DNA of 64,000 nucleotides from Caballeronia sp. SL2Y3. Lineage in GTDB: Bacteria; Pseudomonadota; Gammaproteobacteria; Burkholderiales; Burkholderiaceae. The position numbers and the translations under genes are program-made. The notes under the pieces were generated by a model. The model saw nothing but the letters and a program-made list of their open reading frames with translations. It was not told the DNA's origin and made no database searches. The stretch covers positions 1,364,001 through 1,428,000 of the forward strand of contig NZ_CP084260.1 in the NCBI RefSeq assembly GCF_022879575.1, in the 5' to 3' direction. Below are positions 17,080 through 25,282 of the stretch, piece after piece (position 1 is the first letter of the stretch; every line of letters starts with the position of its first letter).

Positions 17080-18364
17080 GCGCGTCGTCGGACGAACGCG
17101 ATGCAGCGACGCGGCGGACCATCGAGGCGGTGTGGCGCATCGAATCGGCGAAAGTGATTGCGAGCGTGGCGCGCGTCGTGCATGACGTCGCGCTCGCGGA
17201 AGAGCTGGCGCAGGACGCGTTCGTCGCGGCGCTCGAGCACTGGAGCCGCGAAGGCGTGCCGGAGAAACCGGGAGCGTGGCTCATGACGACAGCGAAGAAC
17301 CGGGCGCTCGACCGTCTGCGTCAGTACGCGCTGCACGCGCGCAAGCACGAGGAACTCGGCCGCGATCTGGACGCGCAGGAGCGGCACATCACGCCCGATT
17401 TCGTCGATTTCCTCGACGCCGCCCGCGACGACGACATCGGCGACGATCTGCTGCGGCTCGTGTTCACGGCCTGCCATCCGGTGCTGTCGCTGGATGCGCG
17501 CGTCGCGCTGACGCTGCGGCTCTTGGGCGGGCTCACGACGGACGAAATCGCGCGGGCGTTTCTCGCGCCGGAGCCGACGATCGCGCAGCGCATCGTGCGG
17601 GCCAAACGCGCGCTGTCGGCGGCGCGCGTGCCGTTCGAGGTGCCGAAGGCCGGCGAGCGCGCGGCGCGGCTGGCATCGGTGCTCGAAGTCATCTATCTCA
17701 TTTTCAACGAGGGTTACTCGGCCACGGCCGGCGACGACTGGATGCGGCCCGCGCTGTGCGACGACGCGCTGCGGCTCGGCCGCATTCTCGCCGAACTGAT
17801 GCCGCACGAAAGCGAGGTACACGGCCTCGTCGCGCTGATGGAGATTCAGGCATCGCGGATGAAGGCGCGCGTGGACCGTGAAGGCCGCCCGGTGCTGTTG
17901 CCGGATCAGGATCGCAGCCGCTGGGACCCGTTGCTGATTCAGCGCGGCTTCGCGGCGCTGCGGCGCGCGGCGGCGTTGGGCGGCGCGCGCGGCGTGTATG
18001 CGTTGCAGGCGGAGCTGGCGGCATGCCATGCGCGCGTGCCGAGCGCCGCCGAGACCGATTGGCCGATGATCGTCGCGCTTTACGATGCGCTGATGGACGT
18101 GGCGCCGACGCCGTGGTCGAGCTCAATCGCGCGGTCGCGGTGAGCATGGCGTCGGGGCCGGAGGCGGCGCTCGCGATCGTCGACCGGTTGCGGGAAGGTC
18201 CCGCATTGAAGAATTATCACTGGCTGCCCGGCGTGCGCGCGGATTTGCTGGCGCGGCTTGGTCGCATGGATGAAGCGCGGGATGAATTTGCGCGGGCGGC
18301 GGGGCTGGCGAGGAATGCGCGGGAGCGGGAGTTCTTGTTGGAGCGCAGTCGGACGCTTCGGTGA
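17076..18364 (+). pseudogene. ECF42-type sigma factor with a frameshift in its C-terminal extension
   Basis: Starts at GTG 17076, overlapping the VOC stop. Sigma region 2 (ESAKVIASVARVVHDVALAEELAQDAF, then KPGAWLMTTAKNRALDRLR) and region 4 (LTLRLLGGLTTDEIARAFLAPEPTIAQRIVRAKRAL) are intact, followed by the long ECF42 extension. In the first frame the product stops at 18143 after an atypical tail (PWSSSIARSR). One base appears to be missing at about 18111-18116 (CCGTGG where CCGGTGG is expected): the next frame continues with VVELNRAVAVSMASGPEAAL and ends with LLERSRTLR at 18364, the normal C-terminus. The extension is reported as necessary for ECF42 activity, so the gene may be dead; a sequencing error is the alternative. 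Confidence 0.85.
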
Positions 18365-18384
18365 GTCGTCGCCGCGCCTATCCA

Positions 18385-18412
18385 ATTTGACATAAGATAA
18401 ATTAGCGCATTT
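18385..18412 (-). other. dif: dif-like XerC/XerD recombination site
   Basis: Read on the minus strand: XerC-type half AAATGCGCTAA (18402-18412), six-base spacer TTTATC (18396-18401), XerD-type half TTATGTCAAAT (18385-18395). The XerD half differs from the canonical TTATGTTAAAT at one base. Allowing one missing base in the left half, the whole site differs from the common proteobacterial dif at only about three positions. It is AT-rich in a GC-rich setting, lies 20 bases past the sigma gene, and is flanked by an insertion sequence 5 bp away, as seen for dif-targeting elements. Confidence 0.72.
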
Positions 18413-18417
18413 TTATT

Positions 18418-18471
18418 TGTAGGTCCCAAGTTCAAATGTCGTGTTTCTGCTAAGTAGAAATGTCGCATTTT
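18418..18471 (+). repeat. Left terminal inverted repeat of the insertion sequence
   Basis: Begins TGT and carries AAGTTCAAATGTCG followed by TAAGTAGAAATGTCGC. The inverted copy at the other end has AAGTTCAAATGTCG and TAAATAGAAATGTCGC at nearly the same spacing. The repeated AAATGTCG cores are probable transposase binding sites. Confidence 0.85.
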
Positions 18472-18514
18472 GCCGTAGGTTCGTGGCCAGACAAGCGTTT
18501 CTGGAGCGCGGACC

Positions 18515-19954
18515 ATGAACTCGACTGGGACGATCACGATGTCGATGCGCGAACTGGACCGACTCAAGGTGATTCAGGCCGTCGCCGAGCAACGGCTCAA
18601 GCCAGGGCGTGCCGCCGAGCGCCTGGGCCTGAGTGTGCGGCAGGTCGAGCGGCTGGTGCGGCGGTATGGCGCTGACGGCGCGTGCGGGCTGGTATCGGGC
18701 AAGCGCGGACGCGCGAGTAATCATCGGCTGCCAGATGGCGTCGCGCAGCGCGCGATCAGCTTGATCCGCGCGCGCTATACGGACTTCGGCCCGACACTGG
18801 CGTGCGAGAAGTTAAGGGAATGCCACGGCATCGAACTGGCCGTCGAGACGGTCCGCTCCCTGATGACGGCGGCGGGCCTTTGGGTGCCTCGCAAACAGCG
18901 CCCGCCGCGGATTCACCAGCCGCGCAACCGCCGCGCGTGTCTGGGCGAGTTGATCCAGATTGATGGCAGCGATCGCCGCTGGTTCGAGGATCGTGCGCCG
19001 GCGTGCACGCTGCTGGTATTCATCGACGATGCGACGGGCCGGCTGATGACGCTGCACTTTACGGCCACCGAGTCGACCTTCAGCTATTTCGAGGCGCTAT
19101 CGAAGTACCTGCGCGCACATGGCAAGCCGATCGCGTTCTATAGCGACAAGGCCAGCGTCTTCTACGTCAAGAACCGCTCACAGACCGCTGGCAAGGGCGT
19201 GACGCAGTTCGGGCGGGCCTTGTACGAACTGAACATCGACGCGTTCTGCGCGAATACGAGTCAGGCCAAGGGGCGCGTTGAGCGCGCCAATTTGACCTTG
19301 CAGGACCGGCTGGTCAAGGAATTGCGCTTGCGCGGGATCAGCACCTGGGAAGCGGCCAACGCTTATGCGCCCTCCTTCATTGCTGATTTCAATCAGCGCT
19401 TTGGCAAGCCGCCACGCAGCAACCACGATGCCCATCGGCCCCTGCGCGCCGACGACGATTTGACGCAACTGCTGGCGCATCGCGTCTGGCGCAAGGTCAC
19501 CCACGCGCTGACGGTGCAATACGACCGCGTGATGTATCTGCTGGAAGACACGCCCGCCAATCGCCTATTGATTCACCAGCAAGTCGAGGTGGTCGAGTAT
19601 CCGAGTGGCTGCGTCGAGGTTCAGGCTGGCGGCGAGGTGCTTTCCTGCGGCACTTACGACCGTATTGCGAGGATTGATCAGGGTGCGGAAGTCGACAACA
19701 AGCGCTTGGCGCACGCACTCGAAGCTGCACGGTTGCTGCAAGCCAAACGAGACGATCGTCGGTCGTGCGATGCACCGTCACGCACGCATCGCGGCGAACA
19801 GGTTCGAGCCAAGAAGGCGCTCGAAGGACTGAAGAAGCAACGCGCGTTGAGCATCGCAGACATGAACGAAGCGATTCTCGAAGTCAGCGCAAAAACAATG
19901 AGGGAACGGGGGGGCGGCTGCGCCGCCCCAACCCCGAAACCTGAATGCAAGTAA
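18515..19954 (+). CDS. DDE transposase, ISNCY family
   Basis: 479 residues. An N-terminal helix-turn-helix (LKPGRAAERLGLSVRQVERL, about residues 28-47) precedes an integrase-core domain with the catalytic acids in LGELIQIDGSDRRW (Asp), IAFYSDKASVF (Asp) and KGRVERANLTLQDRL (Glu). This pattern is that of the ISNCY/IS1202-type transposases. ATG 18515 has GGAG upstream; ATGs at 18539 and 18545 are also possible. It catalyses movement of the surrounding element. The frame is intact. Confidence 0.92.
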   Translation: MNSTGTITMSMRELDRLKVIQAVAEQRLKPGRAAERLGLSVRQVERLVRRYGADGACGLVSGKRGRASNHRLPDGVAQRAISLIRARYTDFGPTLACEKLRECHGIELAVETVRSLMTAAGLWVPRKQRPPRIHQPRNRRACLGELIQIDGSDRRWFEDRAPACTLLVFIDDATGRLMTLHFTATESTFSYFEALSKYLRAHGKPIAFYSDKASVFYVKNRSQTAGKGVTQFGRALYELNIDAFCANTSQAKGRVERANLTLQDRLVKELRLRGISTWEAANAYAPSFIADFNQRFGKPPRSNHDAHRPLRADDDLTQLLAHRVWRKVTHALTVQYDRVMYLLEDTPANRLLIHQQVEVVEYPSGCVEVQAGGEVLSCGTYDRIARIDQGAEVDNKRLAHALEAARLLQAKRDDRRSCDAPSRTHRGEQVRAKKALEGLKKQRALSIADMNEAILEVSAKTMRERGGGCAAPTPKPECK

Positions 19955-19969
19955 GCCAAACATCCGTGC

Positions 19970-20024
19970 AAAACGCGACATTTCTATTTAGCGGTAACCC
20001 CGACATTTGAACTTAGCGGCAACA
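19970..20024 (-). repeat. Right terminal inverted repeat of the insertion sequence
   Basis: Mirror of the left end, ending in ACA at 20022-20024 and followed directly by the TTATT target duplication (20025-20029). Confidence 0.85.
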
Positions 20025-20044
20025 TTATTAGCCGCTTAAGGAAC

Positions 20045-20066
20045 GGTCGGCGGCTCATCGCCGACC
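20045..20066 (-). terminator. Hairpin after the small minus-strand gene
   Basis: An 8-bp perfect stem (GGTCGGCG at 20045-20052 with 20059-20066) and a six-base loop lie just past the stop of the 51-residue gene at 20078. There is no strong U-run on either side, so termination is only inferred. Confidence 0.4.
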
Positions 20067-20077
20067 CAAACGCGTGC

Positions 20078-20233
20078 TTATTCCTGCGCCGGCGCTCCCG
20101 GCGTGCGCGTGTTGCCGTCGTCCGCCTCGGTCAGCGGCATATCGGTCGGCGGATCATCTGACTTCGGCGCGGGCTGAGTCGCCTTGTCCGTATCGACGAC
20201 ATCCGTGCCGGGTTCGTTTTGCGGAATGCTCAT
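20078..20233 (-). CDS. Small acidic, disordered protein
   Basis: 51 residues, starting MSIPQNEPGTDVVDTDK, with a strong Shine-Dalgarno (AAGGAGA) before ATG 20233. Rich in Pro, Asp, Thr and Glu with no hydrophobic core, so probably intrinsically disordered. No family recognised. It is divergent from a similar small protein gene at 20340, across a 106-base spacer, right beside the insertion sequence and dif-like site. Confidence 0.65.
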   Translation of the reverse strand: MSIPQNEPGTDVVDTDKATQPAPKSDDPPTDMPLTEADDGNTRTPGAPAQE

Positions 20234-20339
20234 GGTCGTCTCCTTTGTTGAGATTGCTGCGGACAAACAGCATCGACAATGCCTGATTGCGGAATGCGCG
20301 TTGCTCCCGCGTCAATGTATTCGACAACAGGAGCCAACC

Positions 20340-20513
20340 ATGTCCGCATCGACCGACTCAACGAATAAACCACCGGAGAATCCAATCGACTCCGAGGGAT
20401 TGACCGATCTGGGCCCGGCCCAGCCGGAAGACCCGCCGCATCCGCCGCAAGCGGACGCCGATTTGCGCGATCCGCCGAGTCCGGCAGGCGTTCCGCGTCC
20501 GGACGATCGCTGA
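20340..20513 (+). CDS. Small Pro/Asp-rich, disordered protein
   Basis: 57 residues (MSASTDSTNKPPENPIDSEG at the start) with AGGAG upstream of ATG 20340. Like its divergent neighbour it is dominated by Pro and acidic residues. The family is not recognised; a stress-induced disordered protein is one possibility but nothing in the sequence shows it. Confidence 0.65.
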   Translation: MSASTDSTNKPPENPIDSEGLTDLGPAQPEDPPHPPQADADLRDPPSPAGVPRPDDR

Positions 20514-20736
20514 TACCGCTTTGCCCGTGAATGGCGCGCGTCGATAATCGGCGCGCCCAAACTCGTCTCAGCGCTTGCTCAACGTCCTAGAGCATTCCTA
20601 AAAGCATCAGAATCTAATCAGAAAATGCTCAGTAAGAGATATTCGCGAAAACACGCATAAAAATCATACGTGGAACCGGACTTCCGCGTTATCCTAGTTT
20701 GGCTCGCAAATCTCTCAGCCGATTTGGGGATCAAGG

Positions 20737-21219
20737 ATGAAAAGAGGAAAGGCTTTACATCGAGTGCTTATCGCCGACACGACACCGATGATCTCGGAAG
20801 GCTTGAAATTGCTTCTAAGCGAAAGCAACCTTCCGGTACTTGTCGAAATATCGTCATGCAGGGTCGAGTTAATGGACCGGCTACATTGCGGCCATATCGA
20901 TTATCTCATTCTCGATCCCGCCTTCGTGCAGCACGATCTCGATCTCGGCAATATCGATTCACTTACTGCTTTCATTAATCGGTATCCTCGCGTTTCGGTT
21001 CTTCTGCATACCACGGTCACTGATCCGCAGATTCTTGAGAAAATGACGCATCTGAACCGACCGAGCGTCGCCGATAAAGCCGACGAGTTACAGGACGTCG
21101 TACAGATCGTGAGCCGCTTGCTGAGAGGAGAATTCAACGTGTTGTCGCCGAAGACGCACCGCATGTTGTATCAAGCACGCAAGCTGAGCGAACGACTGCC
21201 GGAGCTTTACGCGTTTTAG
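20737..21219 (+). CDS. Orphan receiver-like protein without output domain
   Basis: 160 residues. The start HRVLIADTTPMISEGLKLLL mimics the receiver domains of NarL/RcsB-type regulators (usually IADDHP); the phospho-acceptor position is Asp60 (DYLILDPAF) and the conserved Lys is at about 114 (VADKADELQDVV). One of the two acidic pocket residues is replaced (DTT in place of DDH), and the HTH output domain is missing; the frame ends about 40 residues after the receiver fold. It may bind partners without phosphorylation or be a truncated regulator. It precedes the polysaccharide region at 21.4-28 kb but has its own upstream region. Confidence 0.7.
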   Translation: MKRGKALHRVLIADTTPMISEGLKLLLSESNLPVLVEISSCRVELMDRLHCGHIDYLILDPAFVQHDLDLGNIDSLTAFINRYPRVSVLLHTTVTDPQILEKMTHLNRPSVADKADELQDVVQIVSRLLRGEFNVLSPKTHRMLYQARKLSERLPELYAF

Positions 21220-21430
21220 CGCGAGGAACAGGCGCTTCACCAATACGCTTTGCGCCCTGCTCGCCCAGACAAAAACAACGACCTATACTGAAAGCACGCG
21301 CGCACAATCGTCAAATTTTTTCGACGATTCGTTCACTCAGCGAAACGTTCCCCGGCATCGTGCCATAGTCGCGTAACACGCTTGCGTCCAGGCTCAAGCC
21401 CACTTCGCGCACCCTCCACGACACGACAGC

Positions 21431-22810
21431 ATGCTCGAACAATACGACGACCTTTATCCGAAACTCTACGCAGGCGATGTCGAGGCATGTTCGCGCTTTC
21501 TCGACGAACGGCGCGCGGCGGATGGCAACACGGCCGAATACTGGCATTGGCGCGCAATCGTGCATCTGCGGGCGGGACAATTTCTTCAGGCGCTCGATAT
21601 TTGTTTCATGCTCACGCGTCTATCGGATTCTTTCGCTTTTCACGTCCATTGCATGTGCGACGTCGCCGGGCATCTCGGCTTGAAAGAAGTCGCGCTCGCG
21701 GGAATCGAATCGTTCGCGCAGAAAGCGTCGACGCCGGAAATCGCCGCTTTTCTGTGGCGCGTGTACGGATGGCATTATCTCGGCGAAGACAACCGCGTAC
21801 TGGAACTGAGACCGGACGGCATTGACGAGCATTCCGCCTTCGTGCTCGGTCATCACCAGGCGCGCAGCCGCATGCGGCTTCACGGCATCGAGCACGGCGT
21901 CGAGGCGATGCATCAGTACTGGTCGTCCGACGACGCGCGGCGCGTGCTTTTCCCGCATGTGAACCGCGAAGGCTACTGGGCCGGTCAACGCGCTCTGCCA
22001 GCGCGCATGTCCGTGCAGCTCATCGCATCGGGCTTCGGCGATCTGGTGAACTGGGCGCGCTATATCGGCGCGTTGCAGGCGATGGGCGTCGCCGTGGACT
22101 ACGACACCGAGCTCTTCCGCGTCGCGACGCCGGAGACCGACCGCGCCGACTACGTCCGGGCGATGCAAGCCGCCGGCTTCACGAGGCCAGCGGGCGACGG
22201 GGCGATGTGGACGGACCCGTTCACGCTTTTCACCGCCCTTTTCCCGGTGCTCGGCCACGCGACGTCGCACCGGTACATTGAACCCGCGGACCCGGCGAGC
22301 GTCGATGCCGTCATCGACCGAATCTGGCATCGCGCGCGCGGCCGGCGCTGCGTCGGCGTGTTCTGGTCATCGTGCGAATCGGCGAACAACTTCGCGAGCC
22401 GCAGCCTCACCCTGCCCGACCTCGACCCGCTGTTCGACACACAGAGCGACGTCTACTGGGTCGTCATGCAGCGCGGCTTCGAACGCCGCCGCTGGCTGAA
22501 CGACCCGCGCTCGAACGATCTCGACCGCTTCACGACGCTCGATCTCGACATGACGCTCGGTCAGTCGGCGGCGCTCATCGATCGGCTGGATGCGTTCATC
22601 GGCAACGACGGCGGGCTCACGCATTTCGCCGGCGCGCTCGGCAAGCGCACCTATCTCTTTCTGAACCACGTGGCCGAATGGCGTTACGAGCGCGAAGGCG
22701 CAACGACGGCCTGGTATCCGAACATGCGGCTCGTCCGGGCGCGCGAACTGGGCGCATGGGGCGACGTGGTCGGCACGTTGCAGCGACTGCTCAGTGCCGA
22801 CGCACGCTAG
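21431..22810 (+). CDS. TPR-containing GT9-like glycosyltransferase homologue
   Basis: 459 residues. The first ~150 residues are helical and TPR-like (YWHWRAIVHLRAGQFLQALDI). The C-terminal half looks like a GT-B glycosyltransferase related to heptosyltransferases (GT9): MSVQLIASGFGDLVNWARYIGAL, RCVGVFWSSCE, and the donor-site loop LDAFIGNDGGLTHFAGALGKRTYLFL followed by WRYEREGATTAWYPNMRL. Cytoplasmic transfer of a sugar is inferred. It is convergent with the tyrosine autokinase gene (six bases between stops) at the edge of the polysaccharide region. Confidence 0.72.
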   Translation: MLEQYDDLYPKLYAGDVEACSRFLDERRAADGNTAEYWHWRAIVHLRAGQFLQALDICFMLTRLSDSFAFHVHCMCDVAGHLGLKEVALAGIESFAQKASTPEIAAFLWRVYGWHYLGEDNRVLELRPDGIDEHSAFVLGHHQARSRMRLHGIEHGVEAMHQYWSSDDARRVLFPHVNREGYWAGQRALPARMSVQLIASGFGDLVNWARYIGALQAMGVAVDYDTELFRVATPETDRADYVRAMQAAGFTRPAGDGAMWTDPFTLFTALFPVLGHATSHRYIEPADPASVDAVIDRIWHRARGRRCVGVFWSSCESANNFASRSLTLPDLDPLFDTQSDVYWVVMQRGFERRRWLNDPRSNDLDRFTTLDLDMTLGQSAALIDRLDAFIGNDGGLTHFAGALGKRTYLFLNHVAEWRYEREGATTAWYPNMRLVRARELGAWGDVVGTLQRLLSADAR

Positions 22811-22816
22811 CCCCTT

Positions 22817-25186
22817 TCAGCGCGCGACTGCCCTGAAGCCGTACTCCTCGCGCGCGCCGTAGCGGCCCGGCGCGAAGCCGTTGAACACATGGCCGCCCAC
22901 TTTCGCGCCCACGTTTTCAAGCCGGCGCAAGGTCTCTTCGAGTTGCCGCGCGCCCGTCCGGTCCGCCCGCGACACCAGCAGCACGAGATCGCAATTGTGC
23001 ATGGCGATGGACAGCGCATCGCTGACCGGAAGCACCGGCGGCGAATCGATGACGACGTAATCGTAGATGTCGCGCAGCATGGACAGCGTCTCCTGGAACG
23101 CCGGACGGCCGAGCAGTTCCGCGGGATTCTCGGGATAGAACGCGCCCGCGTCCATCATCGAAAGACCGCCGCCGAGCGAGACGATCGCTTCATCCACGTG
23201 AGCGGAGCCTTCCAGTACTTCAGCGAGACCGGGCCCGGTGCGACCATCGACGAGATGACGGAGACGCCCCTGCCGCATGTCCGCGTCGATCAGCAAGACG
23301 GACGCACGCGTTTCCGCCAGCAGATAAGCAAAGTTCGACGAAACGAAGCTCTTGCCCACGCCCTGCGTCGGGCCGGTGAAGAGGATGACCTTGCCGTGAC
23401 GATCGTCGGCGCTTGCGACGTAGCGCGGATTCATCATGGTCGTGGTCGTGCCGAAGGGCATCGCGTTCATCGGGTTCAGCGAGTTGAGTCCGCCGCCGAG
23501 TCCCGCATGAACCATCGGCACGGGCGCGCCGCTCAGCATCGCGCGGACGCTGTTGCGCAACGAGCGCAACGCCTCGATGCTCGGGTCGGTCGGACTCGTC
23601 ATGGCGAGCAGTTTCGCGGGCGCGGCGTTGTGCGTCAGCGCACGCACGTCCTGGCGCAGCTGCGCCGTCGAACGTGCGATGACGGCAAGACGCGGCAACT
23701 GCGAGAACTGGTCGATTTCTTCGGGACTTCGAAGTTCCCGCCGATTCAATGCGATGAGATAGATCGAAACAGTGCTGATAAAGAGGCCGCCGAAGACGGA
23801 GCCGAGCAGCACGATCCACGCGCGCGGCCACGACTGCTTCTCGGGCGCGACGGCCCAATCCACCACCGCGACGCCGGGCGGCGTGCTGGCGGCCGCCACT
23901 TCCAGTTGCTGCGCATTGGTGAGCACGCTCGTGTAAAGCTGCGTCGTGACGGCGACATCGCGCGCAAGCTCAACGTATTGCCGCTGCACGGTCGGCAGAT
24001 TCGCCGCGATCTTCGACGTATCGGCAATCTCGCGCTTCACCTGATTCAACTGCGTGAGCGCGCTCTGATAGTTCTCGTTGTCGGGCTTATAGCGATGCTG
24101 CGCGGCATCGAGCGCGAGTTGCAGCGTCGTCTGCTGTTCTTCCAGCCGGCTCATGCGCGTGATGAGCGCGGTGTTCTGCTGCGCCATGTCGACGGTGCCC
24201 GTTTGCGTGCGGAACGCATTGAGGCGCCGCTCGGCCGCTTCGAGATCCTGTTTCAGCGCGGGCAGGCGCTGCTTCAGGAAGTCGAGGCTCGTCTGCGCCT
24301 GCGCGGCACGGCGTTCGACGTCGCGCTGCTGATACGTCTTGATGATCGCGTTGACCATGGCCTGTGCGAGCAGCGGCGATTCCGCCTGATAGCTCAGGTG
24401 GATCAGCGACGGGTCGCGCAACGACGATTCACGCGGCGGAATCGATGTGCGCAGCCGCGAAATCACGTTGTCGAACGTCATCTGCTGCGAGTACTTGCGC
24501 AGTTCGAAGCTGATGCCCGGGCGCGCGCGCAGCGTGTCGATGCGCACTTCGCCGGGCGCCTGCCCTTCCGGCGTGCTCACCTGAAACGGCACCGTCTCGC
24601 CGACGCGCCCTTGCGCGAGTTGCCTGTCGTCCTTGTCGTAGAGTGTCCAGCGTCCCGCGGGTCCCGCGACGACGCGGAACTTCGCCTTGTAAGCGGATTC
24701 GGGAACCGTGAACACGCCGGGCTTCAGGCGCTCGCCGCCCCAAGCATATTGATCGAGTCCGAAGAACGATGGCGCGAGTTCGTTGTCGCTCGCGTGGCGC
24801 GACGCCAGATAGCTGCCGATCAACGGAAAGTGGCTCTTCGTCTCGACGACGGTCTCCGCCCCCGTCTGCGCGATAGCCGCGCTCACGACCGAGCGTGACG
24901 TCAGCACGTCGCTTTCGTCGTTCGCGGAGGCGTCGGCGGCCATCGAGCCGGAGACGTCAGATAGCGCGCTGATCGACGTGCCCGCCTTGCTTTGCACGCG
25001 CAACAGCGCTTCGGCGCGATATTGCGGCGTGGCGAGCAGCACGTACAGCACACCGGCCGCGCAGCATGTGCCGGTGACTGCGCCCAACAAGGTCTTGTGG
25101 CGCACCACGCTGCGCCACAGATCGACGAGACCGTCGCCGCGTTGCGGAACTGGCGTCATGGCCGGGCGCATATTATATGAAAGCAT
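22817..25186 (-). CDS. Polysaccharide copolymerase / tyrosine autokinase (Wzc-like)
   Basis: 789 residues. Wzz domain with a helix at about 33-53 (TLLGAVTGTCCAAGVLYVLL), a long periplasmic coiled coil, a second helix (WIVLLGSVFGGLFISTVSIYLIAL), then the kinase: Walker A GPTQGVGKS at 605-613, Walker A' VLLIDADM near 630, Walker B VVIDSPP at 711-717. The C-terminal tyrosine cluster is poor, with only Tyr776 and Tyr782. Such proteins control chain length and export of capsules and exopolysaccharides. The start is uncertain: ATGs at 25186, 25168 and 25159 are in frame and a TATAAT-like hexamer overlaps the first codons. It heads a minus-strand group with the upstream polymerase and glycosidase genes. 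Confidence 0.93.
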   Translation of the reverse strand: MLSYNMRPAMTPVPQRGDGLVDLWRSVVRHKTLLGAVTGTCCAAGVLYVLLATPQYRAEALLRVQSKAGTSISALSDVSGSMAADASANDESDVLTSRSVVSAAIAQTGAETVVETKSHFPLIGSYLASRHASDNELAPSFFGLDQYAWGGERLKPGVFTVPESAYKAKFRVVAGPAGRWTLYDKDDRQLAQGRVGETVPFQVSTPEGQAPGEVRIDTLRARPGISFELRKYSQQMTFDNVISRLRTSIPPRESSLRDPSLIHLSYQAESPLLAQAMVNAIIKTYQQRDVERRAAQAQTSLDFLKQRLPALKQDLEAAERRLNAFRTQTGTVDMAQQNTALITRMSRLEEQQTTLQLALDAAQHRYKPDNENYQSALTQLNQVKREIADTSKIAANLPTVQRQYVELARDVAVTTQLYTSVLTNAQQLEVAAASTPPGVAVVDWAVAPEKQSWPRAWIVLLGSVFGGLFISTVSIYLIALNRRELRSPEEIDQFSQLPRLAVIARSTAQLRQDVRALTHNAAPAKLLAMTSPTDPSIEALRSLRNSVRAMLSGAPVPMVHAGLGGGLNSLNPMNAMPFGTTTTMMNPRYVASADDRHGKVILFTGPTQGVGKSFVSSNFAYLLAETRASVLLIDADMRQGRLRHLVDGRTGPGLAEVLEGSAHVDEAIVSLGGGLSMMDAGAFYPENPAELLGRPAFQETLSMLRDIYDYVVIDSPPVLPVSDALSIAMHNCDLVLLVSRADRTGARQLEETLRRLENVGAKVGGHVFNGFAPGRYGAREEYGFRAVAR

Positions 25187-25282
25187 GTTATATCCCTACG
25201 AGAAGTAAAAGACCCAGGACGTCAGTGCATTTCGACACAGGCGCATTCCCTCGCATGCGCCTGTGATTCGTACCACGAACCG

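Larger units (their letters stand above)
18418..20024 (+). mobile_element. Complete insertion sequence, ISNCY/IS1202-type (ISAba32-like group)
   Basis: 1,607 bp, with TGT...ACA ends, long terminal inverted repeats (18418-18471 and 19970-20024, each holding two copies of an AAATGTCG core), and a target duplication TTATT at 18413-18417 and 20025-20029. One transposase gene fills the element. The left end is exactly 5 bp from the XerC half of the dif-like site. Elements of the ISAba32 group of the IS1202-type family are reported (from memory) to insert 5 bp from XerC sites with 5-6-bp duplications. All parts look intact, so the copy may be recent. Confidence 0.88.

Noticed and set aside
18418..20024. 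The IS as a composite transposon with cargo
   Set aside because: The transposase fills the element and there is no second IS copy within the window.
21305..21330. AATCGTC...GACGATT inverted repeat as a terminator of the receiver-like gene
   Set aside because: The T-run lies in the loop, not after the stem, so it does not fit an intrinsic terminator.
22889..24898. 669-codon plus-strand frame inside the Wzc-like gene
   Set aside because: Arg/Ala/His-rich shadow translation without any domain; the minus strand is a clear kinase.
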